Notes: a model not told the origin generated them from the letters alone. 64,000 nt of DNA from Prostheceraeus crozeri (GCA_907163375.1 CAJQUW010015636.1:124001-188000); one strand, 5' to 3'. Counted from the stretch's first letter, positions 17,161 through 30,094 are shown. Numbers and translations: made by a program.

Positions 17161-18059
17161 TGACGTAGTTATTGAATTCCCGACTTCAGCAACAACAACG
17201 TAACACCACGGATCACAACTCACTGGAAATTGTACACAGAATTGAAAATGGGAAATTGCGAGCCCTCGATGCGACGAACAGTGTAAACCACAATGAGATG
17301 GAGAATAAGCTCAATTCAAGGAACACTCTAGTGAAAGAATCACGAAAATCGACGCTGTATATCCAGAGATATGATTCACATCAACAAGTGTGTAAGAGAT
17401 GCATTTATATTCATCAAGTGATTCAAGCTTTCACATCCTATAGCACAGTCCAGATGACTCATCAGCCCACGGAAAGGTCATGACTTGACAAACTCACTGA
17501 CTGGGGCACATGGCCGCTATCCAGAACCAACCAAATGTACCGTACTTATTTATATCTCCAAACGACTGGCAACCTTTAAAAATATAGAACTATCCAAAAC
17601 TGAGATCCGGCCAAAATTTTGCTGAACAAGCCCCAAAGCTGGGAACTTAAGGCAGCTTTATCCTATCACTATAAAATATCTTCCACCTAAAATATTAAAG
17701 AGCATCATGTTCTTGATCAACGCAAATCAAAGGAGCAATTGCACTTGCACGAAGAAAAGCACAAGCAAATCGAAACCACTGTGTTCTTCACACATAGTTT
17801 TGTCACTCCTCAATTTCAGTAAATATTTTCATAGTGATAAAGATAAATAGGCCTAAGCTGTGTTAATGAATTATAGGATTAGTTCCCAGTATTGGCGCTG
17901 GTTCGGCAAAGTTCTCTTCTGAGTTTTGGCTAGCTCTCAATTTTGTAATTACCAAATGACGAAATATCTGTGGAATCATTTTTTGTTCAGCATGTCATCA
18001 TATATGTTTCAAATGGCAACCGATTCCTTTTCGGTGTCTTTATTGGAAGTAAAGCAGAA
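17161..18059. other. No gene seen
   Basis: Unremarkable AT-rich sequence. The frame at 17,172-17,483 is low in complexity and matches nothing I recognise. Confidence 0.35.
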
Positions 18060-18310
18060 AAGGAGAAATTTTTTGAAGAAAAATATTCTCATGGTTAAAA
18101 CAAATTTATGTGCTATAGCAGGGTTACAACTTTTTTTGCAGCTCTTTGTGCAACTGTGTGATCGGTCTTCGTCAAGGATAGTGATCCATTGTCTCTGGTC
18201 TTCGGAAAGCCAATTTCACCAGTTGAGCGAGAACTTTTCCTCCGATTCAACACGCAATGCTGGTTTAATTCTTTTTGAATCCTGTTGAAATATCTTAAAC
18301 AAACCATGAA
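18060..18310 (-). pseudogene. Possible mariner/Tc1-type transposase N-terminal relic
   Basis: The minus-strand translation contains RYFNRIQKE and CVLNRRKSSRSTGEIG, later AQRAAKKVV. This recalls the helix-turn-helix region of mariner-like transposases (..F..TGSV.DRKRSGRP..). No DDE motif or inverted repeats were found. It is a weak, decayed match and could be chance. Confidence 0.3.
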
Positions 18311-19735
18311 TCCTCGAGAATGACAACAGTCGTCCTTGTAATGCCATCAAACATCCAAATGACGATTTTGATCTAGCAAATCATTTTCAGTAGGCTTCAT
18401 GAATAGAAACAAAATAAAAAATACACAAAACTATGCCGTACTGTAAAATAAATAAAAGTAATATACAGTAACTGAAACGTCTGTACAAAGAAGTAAAATC
18501 AAGATCACACATGGTTGTCATACATAAAGTTAGGCATCTTGTGCGTAACACTGGAATGGGAATGAAGGCATGGAGACTGAGGGACTGAGAGGCCGAGGTC
18601 CGAGATGTGCTGTATTTCACTTCATCTCTTCTGTAAAGCAATATTTAAGACACTACAATATATATAGCATATAAAATAAGTTCCGAGAAGGTAAGTGTAT
18701 TATTAGTCAAGTGATTGCAAGCTTACTATCCACATGACATTTGACAAGTACAATGAGTTGGGTTGTGATTGATTCTTTTTATTTTTAGATACTGTAATTT
18801 TGACATACATCGGTGTTTGTCTGGCCAGCACTGATCACTATTTGCAAATACCTGTTGTCAATTCTAGTCCCACTTGAAAAAACGGAAGGTTGGGATTCAC
18901 ATACCTTCAATAAACAGCTATTGTACATTCCGCGCTCACTATCCAAAATATAGCAAAAGGTCGGACTTTTATACTTGGCAGAATGCTTTTTTTATTATTG
19001 AAATTTTGTTTTACTACACTAGCTCATTTGAGTTTAAGCGAAATCTGAAGCCAACAGGCTCCAAATTATTTTTACTATATAAAATTGTTTTTATGCCCAT
19101 GAAGATGAGGGTTCTTTGCTAGTTTCGTGTAATTATGTTTTATGTGTTGCATACGATTCCCACATGAATGTGTTATGATATTCACCATTGTGTATTCACC
19201 GCTTAATTTAAGTGTTGACATGTGATTCTTGGGCAATGACCTCCCTGTTGTGCGATTTCCTTGTTAATGCATACATTCGGCAGTCCAAACCAATTTTGAA
19301 AAATTAATTGTGATTTTGCATGCGAACATTCTAACTGATGGTTTGTTCCTGTCGGCCTATTGTTTCGACTTTCATACTTGAATTTCCTGTGACAAATGTT
19401 TCGAACTCAATGCAGATCACAGTGGTGATTTTGATAATCAGTCGCCGTTGTTTGACTCGGCACTTAGCTTATGTTACCGTTTAATGAAGTATGCAAATGG
19501 TCAGTTGGCTAATTTGTGTTGATCGCCTCGGTTGATTGTAAAAGTGCCGCAGGTTGATTTAGACAATGTCTCCTGTATATACTTTTAGCATTCAACTTTA
19601 CAGATAGATCACAGGGAGTGCATTTTTTCTTCTTTCTTTCAACGTATGATGAAGTACCTCTCGAAAAAACCGTGAACTACATTTAAAAAGTTGTATTTTA
19701 GTCAGACACATCGGTCACAGAGAAGGGATTTTCAA
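18311..19735. other. No gene seen
   Basis: AT-rich intergenic-type sequence. No reading frame, RNA or terminal repeat could be supported. Confidence 0.35.
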
Positions 19736-20168
19736 AAAGAGGCATCAATCCGCATCCAGTTTCATTTGCAATGTCCTAATGAGAATGCATTTTGCTGGCC
19801 GAGACTTCAGTGTGATCGGTGCCTACGCACCACAAGTAGGTCAGAGTGCGGGGGAAAAGAATTTGCAGTAAACATTGAGCTCAACAAACAGTGAGAAGAG
19901 CATTGTCATCGGTGGCGACCTGAAATGTCATGTTGGAAGAGAAGTAAATGGCTATGAAGGTGCTTATTGTGGAATGGGATTTGGCTCTCGCAACACTAAA
20001 GGAGCGGCCATTCTGGAGACGTGCGATATGTTTGATTTAGTAGCGTGGAATACCTATTTCCTCAAGAAAGACCATCATCTCATAACATATGAATCCGGTG
20101 GGCATAAAAGCCAGATCAATTATTTCATGGTACTCAAAAGTGATGGACAAGCGGAGTGCAATTCATGA
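19736..20168 (+). pseudogene. RTE-type LINE endonuclease relic
   Basis: The plus strand carries HFAGRDFSVIGAYAPQVGQS, then after a frameshift near 19,870 it reads IVIGGDLKCHVGREVNGYEG, GMGFGSRNTKGAAILETCDM and HLITYESGGHKSQINYF. This order (YAPQVG, GGDLN.HVG, G.GFG.RN, SGG..SQIDY) is typical of RTE/BovB-type LINE endonucleases. Neither the N-terminal catalytic part nor a reverse transcriptase was found, so it is a fragment of a different LINE group from the CR1-like copies. Confidence 0.75.
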
Positions 20169-22088
20169 ACCTGGCAAGGCGAGGACACGCATATCCTGCA
20201 CTGCTGAGGTCCAAAACCGATCTGATTCATTCGGGTTCGAAGTTTTGGTGTCATTACGATGCCATTTAAGATCTCAAACATTCTTCTTAGCCAGAAATAA
20301 GTATTTGGCGTCGACACTGAAATTTACTCATAACATGCAAAAATAAGGACATGAAGATGTACACAAAGCTGAATATCATGAATACAAAATGTTTCACAAT
20401 CTTTTGACACTATAGTAAGTAAGCACTTTGATAATAAGATTTTCGACTTGTTAAGAAGCTGCCCAAGATACTGTACAATGTATTTATTATGTTACTGTGG
20501 TCACCCAAAGCATGATGATTGTTTTCATTTTCAATCAGAGGAATGCATAATTATGGTGACATCGTTTACAAAATATGTCATTTTGCACATTTTATTAGCC
20601 TGAAAGTGCAAGATTAAAAAAAGGCCTGGTGTCCTCTTAAGGATTAAATTTCTCATTTATCTTTTCACCAAATCTTCATTTCACAACTTCATTTCACTCG
20701 GGATCAATTAAATGTATCACGCCTGGCATCACTCATTATTTTGACAAGTTGATACAGTATGATGACTAGCAGACCTGATCGTCTCTATCCGTTGGTAAAG
20801 AGGAGATAAAGATACGCGTAATAAAGACAAAGCGTTAGGATAGTAAATACCGTTAAATACCAGGATAAATTGAAGCGACAGTTTTGATAGCCTCAGTTGT
20901 ACGGAATTCACTCGCTAAGTAAGGTTAATAAATCTTTGTACATATTGATTTGCGACTGACTAATTTGTTTTTTAGCGTATTTGCAGTAGCAGTGGTTTCC
21001 CCCTGTTCATACAATAATACATTGATTGCATTGTAGTGCTTAGAGCATATACTTCATACATAGTAAGATCTTCTTAACCTAATTACATGTATTTTGACCT
21101 GTTGATTAGCGTATAATGTTTTAATGGCACCAGAACAGATCTCTGCGAGACACCAGAGGCTGTAAGGATGTCTTCACTTACAGCAGTATCAACATGAACA
21201 CTTTGAGCGATTTGTCAAATATGCTTGAATAATTTTAATGAAAAATTGAAATGCATTTAATAAGAGCTTCATACTCGTAAAAGCGATTTTACCCACCGGA
21301 TCGCCACCGCGGGTGGGTGAAATCGGGATTTTTGCGGAGTGTATTAGCCTAATTTAAATGTTAGCTGGTATAACAAGAAGAAGAGGGAAATTAGGAGTGT
21401 ACAATAAACGGTCTTCCTTTTCATGTATACATTCTGAAACTCGATTACTGCGTAAGGAAATAAACATAGACTAGTTTACCGATGGCCTCCGATGACATCA
21501 TGAACGACAGAAATTCGTGCAGTCGAAAATTCAGCACAGCTGGACTTCCTTCATTTTCAGACGATGGCCATGATATGTCGCTAAAAACTCTTCATTCAAA
21601 CGTCTGTCACTCATCTATCAGTGGCTTTTTCTTTGATTCAAAAAACTTATTTATCAGGTGGGTGAGCCTCCGATTTCAAAATTCCATGATTAACATCGAT
21701 AATACAGCAATCTCCTCTATAGCATAAACCTGTGGATAGCGATTAATCATTCTTTCGCCTTTTTGATGCGAACTACGAAAATAAGTTTTTTAATTCGACT
21801 TTTGCGTTCCAATGGAACATCAAAATTTCTTCGAATTCGTTGTATGTCTTTCTGAATTTTTCATGAATACCAGTCTTGACGACAGTAGAGACTGAATTCG
21901 GAAGCGATATAGTCTTGTGGATAAGAAAGAATCCTATTAATGAAATCAGAATCTATCACATTAATGGCATAATTTTTGCGATATGTTAAGGCAAAGGCGG
22001 CAATAACTAGTAGAAAAATGTGAACTCTTACACTGTATATATATATATATATATATATGTTTTATAATTTCCACTCATTTAATTGGAC
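20169..22088. other. No gene seen; TA microsatellite near the end
   Basis: AT-rich sequence with no supported coding region. A short TA repeat lies at about 22,037-22,059, and an ACCCACC / GGGTGGGT inverted pair at about 21,291-21,318. Confidence 0.4.
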
Positions 22089-22096
22089 GTTGGAGC

Positions 22097-24066
22097 CAGG
22101 GCTGTGGAGCTGATGCGTTATCTCATCGGCTCCGGCTCCGGCTCCACGACACTGATGTGAAAGGCTCCGGCTTCAAATTCAGGTTCTATCTATGCTGGTT
22201 ATCCTGGATCCGTTGAACGGGTTTTTTGGATAACGGTGTGGCCTTTAGAGACTTGCTACAATCATTTTCAACAAAGCTTGAATATGAAACTGGATAGCGT
22301 ATGCCTCTAAATAGCTTGTAGGGCCTGTATCTACTCGAACATGGAAAGGGTATAGGCTATATAGCCAAATATACCGTATCAATAAAGATATCAATTGCTT
22401 TATTGAATATTAAAGTGTATATAGACTAGCTTAGGTTGTTATTGCTGTTTGTTATTGCCTTTATCCAATAGTCTGTTGGTCCATGAATAATATGATCGGT
22501 GGGTAGCCCACGACTCATCATCTGTAGAAATTGTAATTTAGATAATCTCATTGCAGTGTAGGCTAGAAGTGTACAATTGAAAATTATACTGAAAAAATTA
22601 AAAATATCTATTTTAGGACGAGTTTTGTAATTCTATGCAGCATACTCAATAAGTTAAGGCTTAACTTACATTATGTTAATTTTGTATTTTTCATTATGGC
22701 GTAAAGTTGCACTAAATAATTCATCAATGATTCATGAATATTATTATATTCAATTTATGCATAACATATTACCACTATTCCTCTGATGATGGTTAGGCTG
22801 ATGAAACTGAACTCGGAGTATCACACAGCATGTTGCAGGGTGCAATGCATAATAAAAATTTGACTGCGAGCACCGAGCAGAAATCCCATCTACTTTGCTA
22901 GCTTTCGAATGCGCGTGCGGTTTAATGTCACAGACAATAGAAAAGGGAGGTCAAAAGGCGCCTTTATTGAGAGCGTCTCAGTCTTTCTTTATTGTTTACA
23001 TATAAGTCAACATGATATCAGCATAAAGTGTTGACAGACGTTCTTGAAATCCACAGGTCTATGACATTAGGGGAAATATTATTACACAATACGGCTCCTG
23101 TGATGTCCTCCCCCCCCCATTTTTTCTCTGGTCAAAAGATGCAGCACCATTGGATGTCCGTTTCAGCATCACCGGTTTGAGTGAAGCATTCCGTGCTGTT
23201 ATAAAAATCTACGTGGGTAATTGCGACGTCATAGTCTCAAACTTCGTCAGCAAGTCAATATTGTAATTTGCCTTCGGGTTTTCTCGTATTGAAATATACC
23301 CTTCGAATTTTGAAGTCAAAGGAAATTCATTGTGAATGAGATACCTTTAGAATAGTAAGGCGCTACTAGAAGTGGCTGGGTCGCTTATTGCCATAGCCAT
23401 GCGAGGACTTGTAGTCAGGTCATTCGTGTGAGTGTGAAGAGCTATCCCTTCAATCAAAATTGATCAAATTGAATAATCGATTGTTTTGAAAAATGTAGGT
23501 GGGGGGACTGCACAAGAGCCTAAAATACAATCTAAGGAAATTGGCATTGTCACAGATGCCAGTAGCCATACCGATAGATGGTAACCTACATAGTAACCGT
23601 ATTAGATTTAAGATATTGCGCAAGAAATGTAGCTGTATTATCTTTGCTGACTGAACTGGAAATGTGTACATAAATGACTGGCGACTTGTCTCTAGGAATC
23701 TACAATCATCTTATTAGTTAGCATGCATATAACAAGTCTTCAAATTAATGGATTTTGGAGAATACGTTGTCACTAAAAGCTATGGAAATTCGTCTTACGA
23801 AACATATGTAATGAAAAAATATTACACATGTGTGTAAATATAATACATATAATACAAAAGAAGGCGGCAACTGCAAAGAAAGATATCGTGGAGGACAGAT
23901 CATTGGTATACTTAAAAGACATATCTTTAGATTTCAAATGATTTAATTATTTTATGATGCCAATTAATACCTTTCAAAATTCTAGATTTATATCAAAGCT
24001 CAAACTATCGGAGCCGGAGCCTTTGTGAAAAATCGGCTCCGGCTCGGCTCCGGCTCCACAGCCCTG
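22097..24066. mobile_element. Non-autonomous hAT transposon with 8-bp target duplication
   Basis: The ends are CAGGGCTGTGGAGC at 22,097 and its complement finishing ...CCACAGCCCTG at 24,066. They are flanked by perfect 8-bp duplications GTTGGAGC at 22,089-22,096 and 24,067-24,074, the hallmark of hAT insertion. Sub-terminal GGCTCCGGCTCC repeats lie inside both ends (about 22,130-22,165 and 24,010-24,055). The 1.97-kb interior has no transposase frame, only short frames and a C-rich run near 23,110, so it depended on a relative for movement. Confidence 0.9.
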
Positions 24067-24074
24067 GTTGGAGC

Positions 24075-25559
24075 AATCGCAGTGCAGAAATCTTGCTCAA
24101 TGCCACAAAATTGACAATAGAATTATTGACTGATTAAATGCAGATCCCAATGTATACATCATCCCAGTAAAGTATGAACCACATTACTTTTGAGTTTGAC
24201 AGAATTTTCGCAACATGGCAAAGTACCTCATGGAGATCAGGGATTTCTCACTGATGAAAAGTAAATTAGATAACTGTTAAAGATCGCAATAGATTTACGA
24301 TATCTTCCAAGATTGTTCAATTGTCTCAACCCAGAAACATGCTCACACCCCGGTAAAAATACCAAGATTGTGTTGGTAGAGGAAAAAACCGGCTCGAGTT
24401 GATTCGAGAATTGAGCCGTACGACAAGGGGTGGACCGATGTGACAATTTTCATATCAAAATAAAATGTGACATACCAGGAGCAAGTTAAAAAGAGGTTCT
24501 GACTCGAAGTTTCACGTTTATTGGTCAAAAGTAAAAGTAAAATTGACTTTGGCACAGCGTGACGGGCTTTCGGCGTCCAACGCCTTCTTGCGGTCGATAG
24601 TCAAATGGCGGTCTGCAAACTCGGTGTGAAGATTTATAAAGAAGTGAATGGTATGAAGAATTGTGTTGGTTGTTGAATGTGAGGTGATCAAAGTGAGAAG
24701 GCAGACTGTAGCAAGGTAATTCATGTCTTCTATTGATTGTTGGCTTCAAGTGTGTAATAGCTTTTGCTTCAGTGAATGTTGTATCTCGGGTGCTCGTCAG
24801 CTTAGCGAGCCATACTGATACCGTGAAAAAGGGACAAATTCACATATAATTGTCACATACAACAAAAAATAATTTGACTGGAGAAGTGTTTTTTTGGTAG
24901 TATGACAAGATGTGATGAACTCTAACTTGGTTTAGTGAAATAACGAAGAAGTCTTATTATTCAAGGAAGTCATAATTCGAATGCTCCTTAATTCTTAAAT
25001 GATGATAAAGATACGTAAGATTGCGGGAGGGGGATGTAGGATACGTAAGTTTTCCCGATTTTTAGGTCCGTTTCGTTATTGCCCCCAAACTTCGAGGTAG
25101 ATGTTTTCACCGTAAATGGCGACTTTCTATGAAGTTGCATAAACAATAAAAATTAATAGTAATCAATGAATTTAAAGGTTTTCAATTTTGTCCCGTTCAA
25201 CCCCGTTTGATATGCGTGATATTATGTGACAGGTGATATTGTGAATATCGTGTCATATGCTCAATTATTTTAAGTACTCAACATCAAAGCAAAATTAAAA
25301 ACTGCCAATTTTCTTCGCATATGACAAAATGTGACATTTTTGTCAATTGACGTGTGAAGAAATGACATTTGAGCCAGTGATATGTGACAAAACGTAACAA
25401 ATCTCGAATTTCAAAATGTGTTTTGAAACGAAATTCCACATCTTGCTTTCGAGAATAATTGCGACAGACATAGGGAATCTTGATGCAATCGTACTTGCGC
25501 CCAATCGCAAGCAGATTGTCAATTGAATTCGCCTTTGTTGACGGGACTTTTTGGTTCCG
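24075..25559. other. No gene seen
   Basis: AT-rich. Nothing recognisable apart from short frames without motifs. TGTGACA-type words recur at 25,220-25,400 but form no regular array. Confidence 0.3.
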
Positions 25560-25680
25560 CTTTGCCCTTGAGCTCCTTTGCTCACATATTCGTTTACCAG
25601 TTTTCTTACTGTTGTTTGAGACTTTCTGTAAGCAAATGTGATTTCATGTGCCGTGAAGCCAGCGCACTGCCAAGAAATAT
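25560..25680 (-). pseudogene. Possible transposase helix-turn-helix relic
   Basis: A minus-strand segment reads AHEITFAYRKSQTTVRKLVN followed by EYVSKGAQG, like the HTH of Tc1/IS630-type proteins (eIA...g.S..TVrr.v..y...G). No catalytic region follows in this or other frames. Weak. Confidence 0.25.
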
Positions 25681-25712
25681 TTTGATATAATGAGATGAAT
25701 CTGATTTTCCAG

Positions 25713-25904
25713 GAAAACTTCATGGATGAAGAAAATCAAGCCATGCCCTGCAATCAGCAGGACGAACCGTCGGAGTTGGAATTGATTAGAAACTTTCGCG
25801 CCGAAATGGAGGAAAAAGTTCAAGGAATGATGGAGCAAGTTAAAGAGCGAATGGAAGAAGAACAAGCCATGGTGGTCGAATTCAAAAACTTCATCGCAGA
25901 GCAG
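25713..25904 (+). CDS. Candidate coding exon 1 of an unknown coiled-coil protein
   Basis: The segment is bounded by TTTTCCAG (acceptor-like) and a GTAGGT donor, with an ATG at 25,722 that could start translation. It encodes an acidic, Met/Glu-rich coiled coil (LELIRNFRAEMEEKVQGMM and EQVKERMEEEQAMVVEFKNF) and ends in phase 0. Composition and splice signals suggest a real host exon rather than a mobile element. I do not recognise the protein. Exons at 28,781 and 30,843 are compatible in phase. Confidence 0.45.
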
Positions 25905-26329
25905 GTAGGTTTTATGACGGTGAAGGATGAGCTCTGTTGAAGGATATAGGTCGTAATTTACTGCAATTGTTATCAGTCTGATAACAGAATTGCGATTACG
26001 GATTGGCTACCAAGCCACGCAAATTTATAGACTCCTCATTTTTCAAATAGCTTACTAATTCATGAAAGCAACGCACCAAAAGATGCCGTAAACGATGGGG
26101 TTTTATAATTCAGAATAAATGTTTACGCTAATTACATATGGTCATTCCTGCATTTATTCTGAGAAACTTTGACAAAATGTAGGTATCTATTCATATTTCT
26201 AATAGGAAATAACAAGATGGATAGTCACAAGAAGGCAATGCACCTTACCATAAGAGCAAACGAAGCATAACTCATTCAAAGTGTTGAAGAGGCCTTAGTT
26301 ATTCATTTTTCTCATAAGATTTAGTCGGG

Positions 26330-26885
26330 GAAAAAACGGACAGAAGATGCCAATTATTTTATTTGCTCTAATTGCGGCCACCTCCGAGGCCATCATCAGA
26401 AGCAGAGAATCTATATGTACGTTGGAAATTATTCAAAATTTGTGTTACATTATTTCTATGATTCATGAATAGACTAAAAGTATGTACTAAACTAGAGGGA
26501 TATGAACTAAACTAGGATGATAATGAACACTTTGACATGTCTGAATATCTCAAAAATGGAGCATAGTGACTTGAGTTACAATGGAAAAATACGGAAAGTG
26601 TCCATAGCTCATACATAAAGAAATTCAGAGAGAACATCTTGTCCGTCTTTATTGTTGATTTTTGGCCTTAGCTTTTTGATGAAAAGCGCCTCTTGTATTC
26701 TGATGTTGCAGCTGTCTTTGTCAGAAGTAAGAAATTTTCACTGAAATATTGGTGGCATTGCAAGGACGTAGATGTTTGAAAGCAGGGCTGGAGTTGTTGA
26801 TCAAATTTTCTTTTGCCCTTGTGCGAAGAAATCTGATCGTGCTTCCAATGTAACATTCTTGCAAACATTTCGCGGTATTTGGTTA
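26330..26885 (-). pseudogene. Penelope-like element, GIY-YIG endonuclease relic and 3' part
   Basis: On the minus strand between 26,640 and 26,880 the translation reads CYIGSTIRFLRTRAKENLIN, then SSPAFKHLRPC and NISVKI. After a frame change comes a segment like RIQEALFIKKLRPKINN. This fits the GIY-YIG endonuclease of Penelope-like elements (Y.G.T...L..R..EH, later E..I....P..N). No reverse transcriptase was found, so it is a 3' fragment with one or more frameshifts. A GATGATGGCCTCGGAGG sequence downstream (near 26,385) resembles 3' parts of such elements. Confidence 0.6.
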
Positions 26886-27065
26886 ATTATTTTCTTTCGC
26901 AAGCACAGGCCTGTATTTTTTGAGGTGAACCCAATTAGAGTACAACTAGTGTTTGTTGGATTTGTTGAGATACTGACGAATTGTACTGCCAATTCTTACC
27001 AAGCGAACATCGATGTTTTCACTTTTAAATATGTTTTATTTTACTACAAATTTCATAAGACATAT

Positions 27066-27238
27066 GAGGTGGTCTCCGTGGCACAGTGGTTAAGTGCTAT
27101 ACCTAGCGATCTTCTGGTCCAGAGGTCGAGCCCCGAAAGTGTCATTGGAAGTCGTCAACGCTGCAGATAAAAGTCTATGTCAGCACCGTCTAAGCCCCCA
27201 GTATGGGAAGAAGTGACGTTAAACCAGTCATTCACATA
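27066..27238 (+). mobile_element. tRNA-derived SINE
   Basis: GGTCTCCGTGGCACAGTGG followed by TTAAG gives a box A-like TGGCACAGTGG, and AGAGGTCGAGCCCCG gives a box B-like GGTCGAGCCCC about 45 bp later, the spacing of a tRNA-type polymerase III promoter. A tRNA-unrelated body with GACGTTAAACCAGTCATTC follows. It ends at the left arm of the foldback sequence at 27,239. There is no protein-coding capacity. Confidence 0.7.
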
Positions 27239-27430
27239 AGGAAATTTGAAATTAACTGGTTCAGATTTATTCTGGTTCTTGTAGTATGTTTTCTTTTCCG
27301 AACACGTCAATTGAATGACTATCCAAACCATGTGATAAAAAGGCAAAGAAAACAGAGACTAAGAAAAATAAGCAGAAAACAGGCTACAAGAACCTGTATA
27401 AATCTGAACCATTCAATTTAAAATTTCTTT
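27239..27430. repeat. Foldback / MITE-like inverted repeat
   Basis: The left arm (about 27,239-27,293, starting GAAATTTGAAATTAACTGG) is complementary with few mismatches to 27,376-27,429 (ending CAATTTAAAATTTC). Both contain TGGTTCAGATTTAT and CTGGTTCTTGTAG-like segments. The spacer is about 80 bp. No target duplication is evident. It directly abuts the SINE. Confidence 0.65.
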
Positions 27431-27639
27431 GTGTGTCTGATGAAATTGATTGTGGTTGGTAATCAATCGGAGCCTGAAGAAACCCGGATGCAAGAACATG
27501 GCTCAAGCATTCATAAATATATGGTTTAGATCAAGACACAGTTCATGTTCAGATCTGAAAAAACTCTTGTCAAAGATTGTCAAATCCATACCTGGGAGGT
27601 TTGAAGCAATGAGACAAGAGCAGAGAGGTGGAGCAACAA

Positions 27640-28620
27640 AATATTGAGCAGCATGTCGATATTGATGAACTGAAATTCATTGCTTACATTGTTTTTGCTA
27701 TCAATTACAGACAAAGGGGGTTTGTCTTCTTGTAACATTGTGCTTGTGATTATGTTGCTGGCTCTGTGAACGTTGGTGGATGGGGGATGTATTGAGATCT
27801 TTTGTTCAATGTGTACGGTAAAATCCTCCCAGATTGCTTTGTTGCAGTTAGTAAAGGTGTGTTTGAGGTTTCTTTCTTTGGCCTCAAAAGATTTGCGTGT
27901 GGTGATGAGTATGGGTAGGTGGTCGGAATTGAGTTTGTTGAAGGGTTTCCATGCTGTGCGAGGTGCAATTTGACTGCTGTCTATGGATATATCTGGAAAA
28001 GAGTTCTGTTGGTTGTGGACCGAGGGGAGGCATGGAGGTATAGTGTTAAGTGTAGTGCAGTCGGTTGTGGCCAAGAAGTCGGCAATGTTGTCTCCTCTGC
28101 TGTCGTTGAGTGTTGAAAGCCATGTGGGTGAGTGTGTGTTTGCGTGTGTTGGGACAAGGTTTGCTGCGTTGGTTTGGTGATAGGTGAGAAAGCAGCTGAT
28201 TTCTGTGTTGGTTTCTTGTGTGAACGTGTAGTTGCCTTTCGGCGGGAGGTACGCGATGGTGATGAGGAATTGCTTGTTTTGTGCTAGGAGTATTTTGAGA
28301 TATTGTTGTTCTAGGTTTTTGTATGAAGACGGGATCTCTAAGACTTTGAATTTGACGGATCCTGTATGTATGTAGGTGAGGAGGCCACCGCATTTGTTGT
28401 GTGGTTTTGTTTCGTTAGGATGATGGTATAATTGGGAATGGTTGTTTTTTTAGTTTTGGAGGTGAGTTTGCTTTCTTGTATGCACGTGATGTCGGCTTGT
28501 CTAGGATGAGCTGTGTGAGGTCGGAGATTTTGTTTTGTCCAGTTTGGGGTTTGCATAGGTGAGTGTGATGTTTGTGCATTTGAGGTAAACCCAGCTTCGT
28601 TTGGGATGTTGCACCGCATG
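27640..28620 (-). pseudogene. LINE endonuclease relic (I/Nimb-like lineage)
   Basis: In several minus-strand frames I see PRQADITCIQESKLTSKTKK, TTIPNYTII, GLLTYIQDPSNSKS, then a LLAQNKQFLITIAYLPPKGN strand and LNSDHLPILIT with the terminal D-H pair. This order is that of an AP-endonuclease from the I/Jockey superfamily. It is distinct from the CR1-like copies by its QESK and SDHLPI motifs. Frameshifts are numerous and no reverse transcriptase is visible. Confidence 0.7.
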
Positions 28621-28780
28621 GATGTCTGTTTTCTTGTTGCTAGTCTGTTGCATGTGGTGCAAGTGTATGTAGGGGTGGGACCGGAGTTGCGCTCTGTTTC
28701 TCCCGCCAGGATAATGAAGATCGCCAGCCATCACGCAGGAACAGGAGGCCACGGGGGAGGCGAATTACACCCTCACGCAG

Positions 28781-28951
28781 ACACCATCTTTGCCAATTCA
28801 AAAATCCTTCATTCGTGCTCTATGTTGCCAATTTTGTAAAAAATTAAAAATCCAAGAAACTTGGAAATTGATGAGGGATGATGCGATGGATGAAAACGAC
28901 AATATATCGAAAGTTTTGGAGAAGTCGGTAGCCACTAACCTTTTCGCTATG
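28781..28951 (+). CDS. Candidate coding exon 2 of the coiled-coil protein
   Basis: Bounded by CCCTCACGCAG and GTAAGG, open in phase 0 over 57 codons. The second half, ETWKLMRDDAMDENDNISKV followed by LEKSVATNLFAM, is helical and acidic in style like exon 1. The first half overlaps sequence near the upstream end of a LINE relic on the other strand, so the acceptor is uncertain. Joining with the exons at 25,713 and 30,843 keeps the frame and would give about 176 residues. Confidence 0.35.
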
Positions 28952-28978
28952 GTAAGGATATCTCTTTGCAACCGTTAA

Positions 28979-30090
28979 ATTCGGAAGGGCACACCAGCTA
29001 TACCTTATCTGTACAGTAGGGAGGCCCTATCGTATTACAGCGCCATAATTTTGAGGGCCTCCGTAGTGAAAGGCTAAACGAATTGCACCTACCTTGACAT
29101 CCACGAATTGCAAAATACGATATAGATATGTCAGTGTTGAAGACGTTCCTCTACCAGCACCAGAAATGCAGAAGAATTTCAAGGGATCCGGATTGGACGA
29201 TATCTACGGTACAATCCATTTATCAAGCACCACTTTTTCTGAAACTTTATGAAGAATTGGCAAAATAGGAATAAGCCTCAATTCTATCTACATGCTATTT
29301 GAGGGACTATTTATTACTCTACTACACGGGTTTCTATCATTTCGATATTGGAATGAATTCAGCAAATTTAACGAATGCAGTGCACATCCAGATCAAAAGC
29401 TTTCATTCACAACATGTGAAATAGCTCTGGCTATTATTGACGCGCTGTCTATGTAAACCATAAACGGTATACCACATGGCCCACCATTTCCCTTCCTTAG
29501 CCTCAAAGGAAAATCGCCAATATCGTAGTTGTAATTATTGTTATCTCATAAAATTTTGTCATCGTTTCAACGTCGTATAGACTCAAAATTTATCCAATGC
29601 CTAGTCGCTCACAGCAAATGATCAACTATCAACAGTCTGGGCCGTGCCATAGATATAATTTAACAACTTATCTTCTTAAGTAATTGAAAGTAGTGTTTTA
29701 TAAACGATGTTTTTGCAATATTCTAAAATAATAAGCATCATGTTTTTGCTCTTTTATCCCAGCATTTTGCATCTTTCATATATAATTGAACAATACATTA
29801 ATTGTATCAGCAACCTCGGCAGCTTCTTTGATGTATGAAATAATGCATCTGTAATGTCGATGGTACGTTATTCGCAAGTTCAAAAAGTCGCAGGTTCATA
29901 TCATACTACTTATATTTGCAAAAGGCTACATAATTTCTTGAAAATGCTATAGGCATTCGTATTCGCCATCATATTCGTATCCATGGATAGAATGTAGTGT
30001 CTTAATCTCCTCTTGCTTTGAACAAAGCATCAGTGTTTCTGTCAAATCATTTGGTCTTCATGCGCTCAATTATAGTTCAAAACTGCAACT
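28979..30090. other. No gene seen
   Basis: AT-rich sequence without supported frames; would lie in an intron if the coiled-coil gene is real. Confidence 0.3.
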
Positions 30091-30094
30091 ACGT

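Noticed and set aside
22037-22059. TA run as a possible regulatory site
   Set aside because: Ordinary microsatellite.
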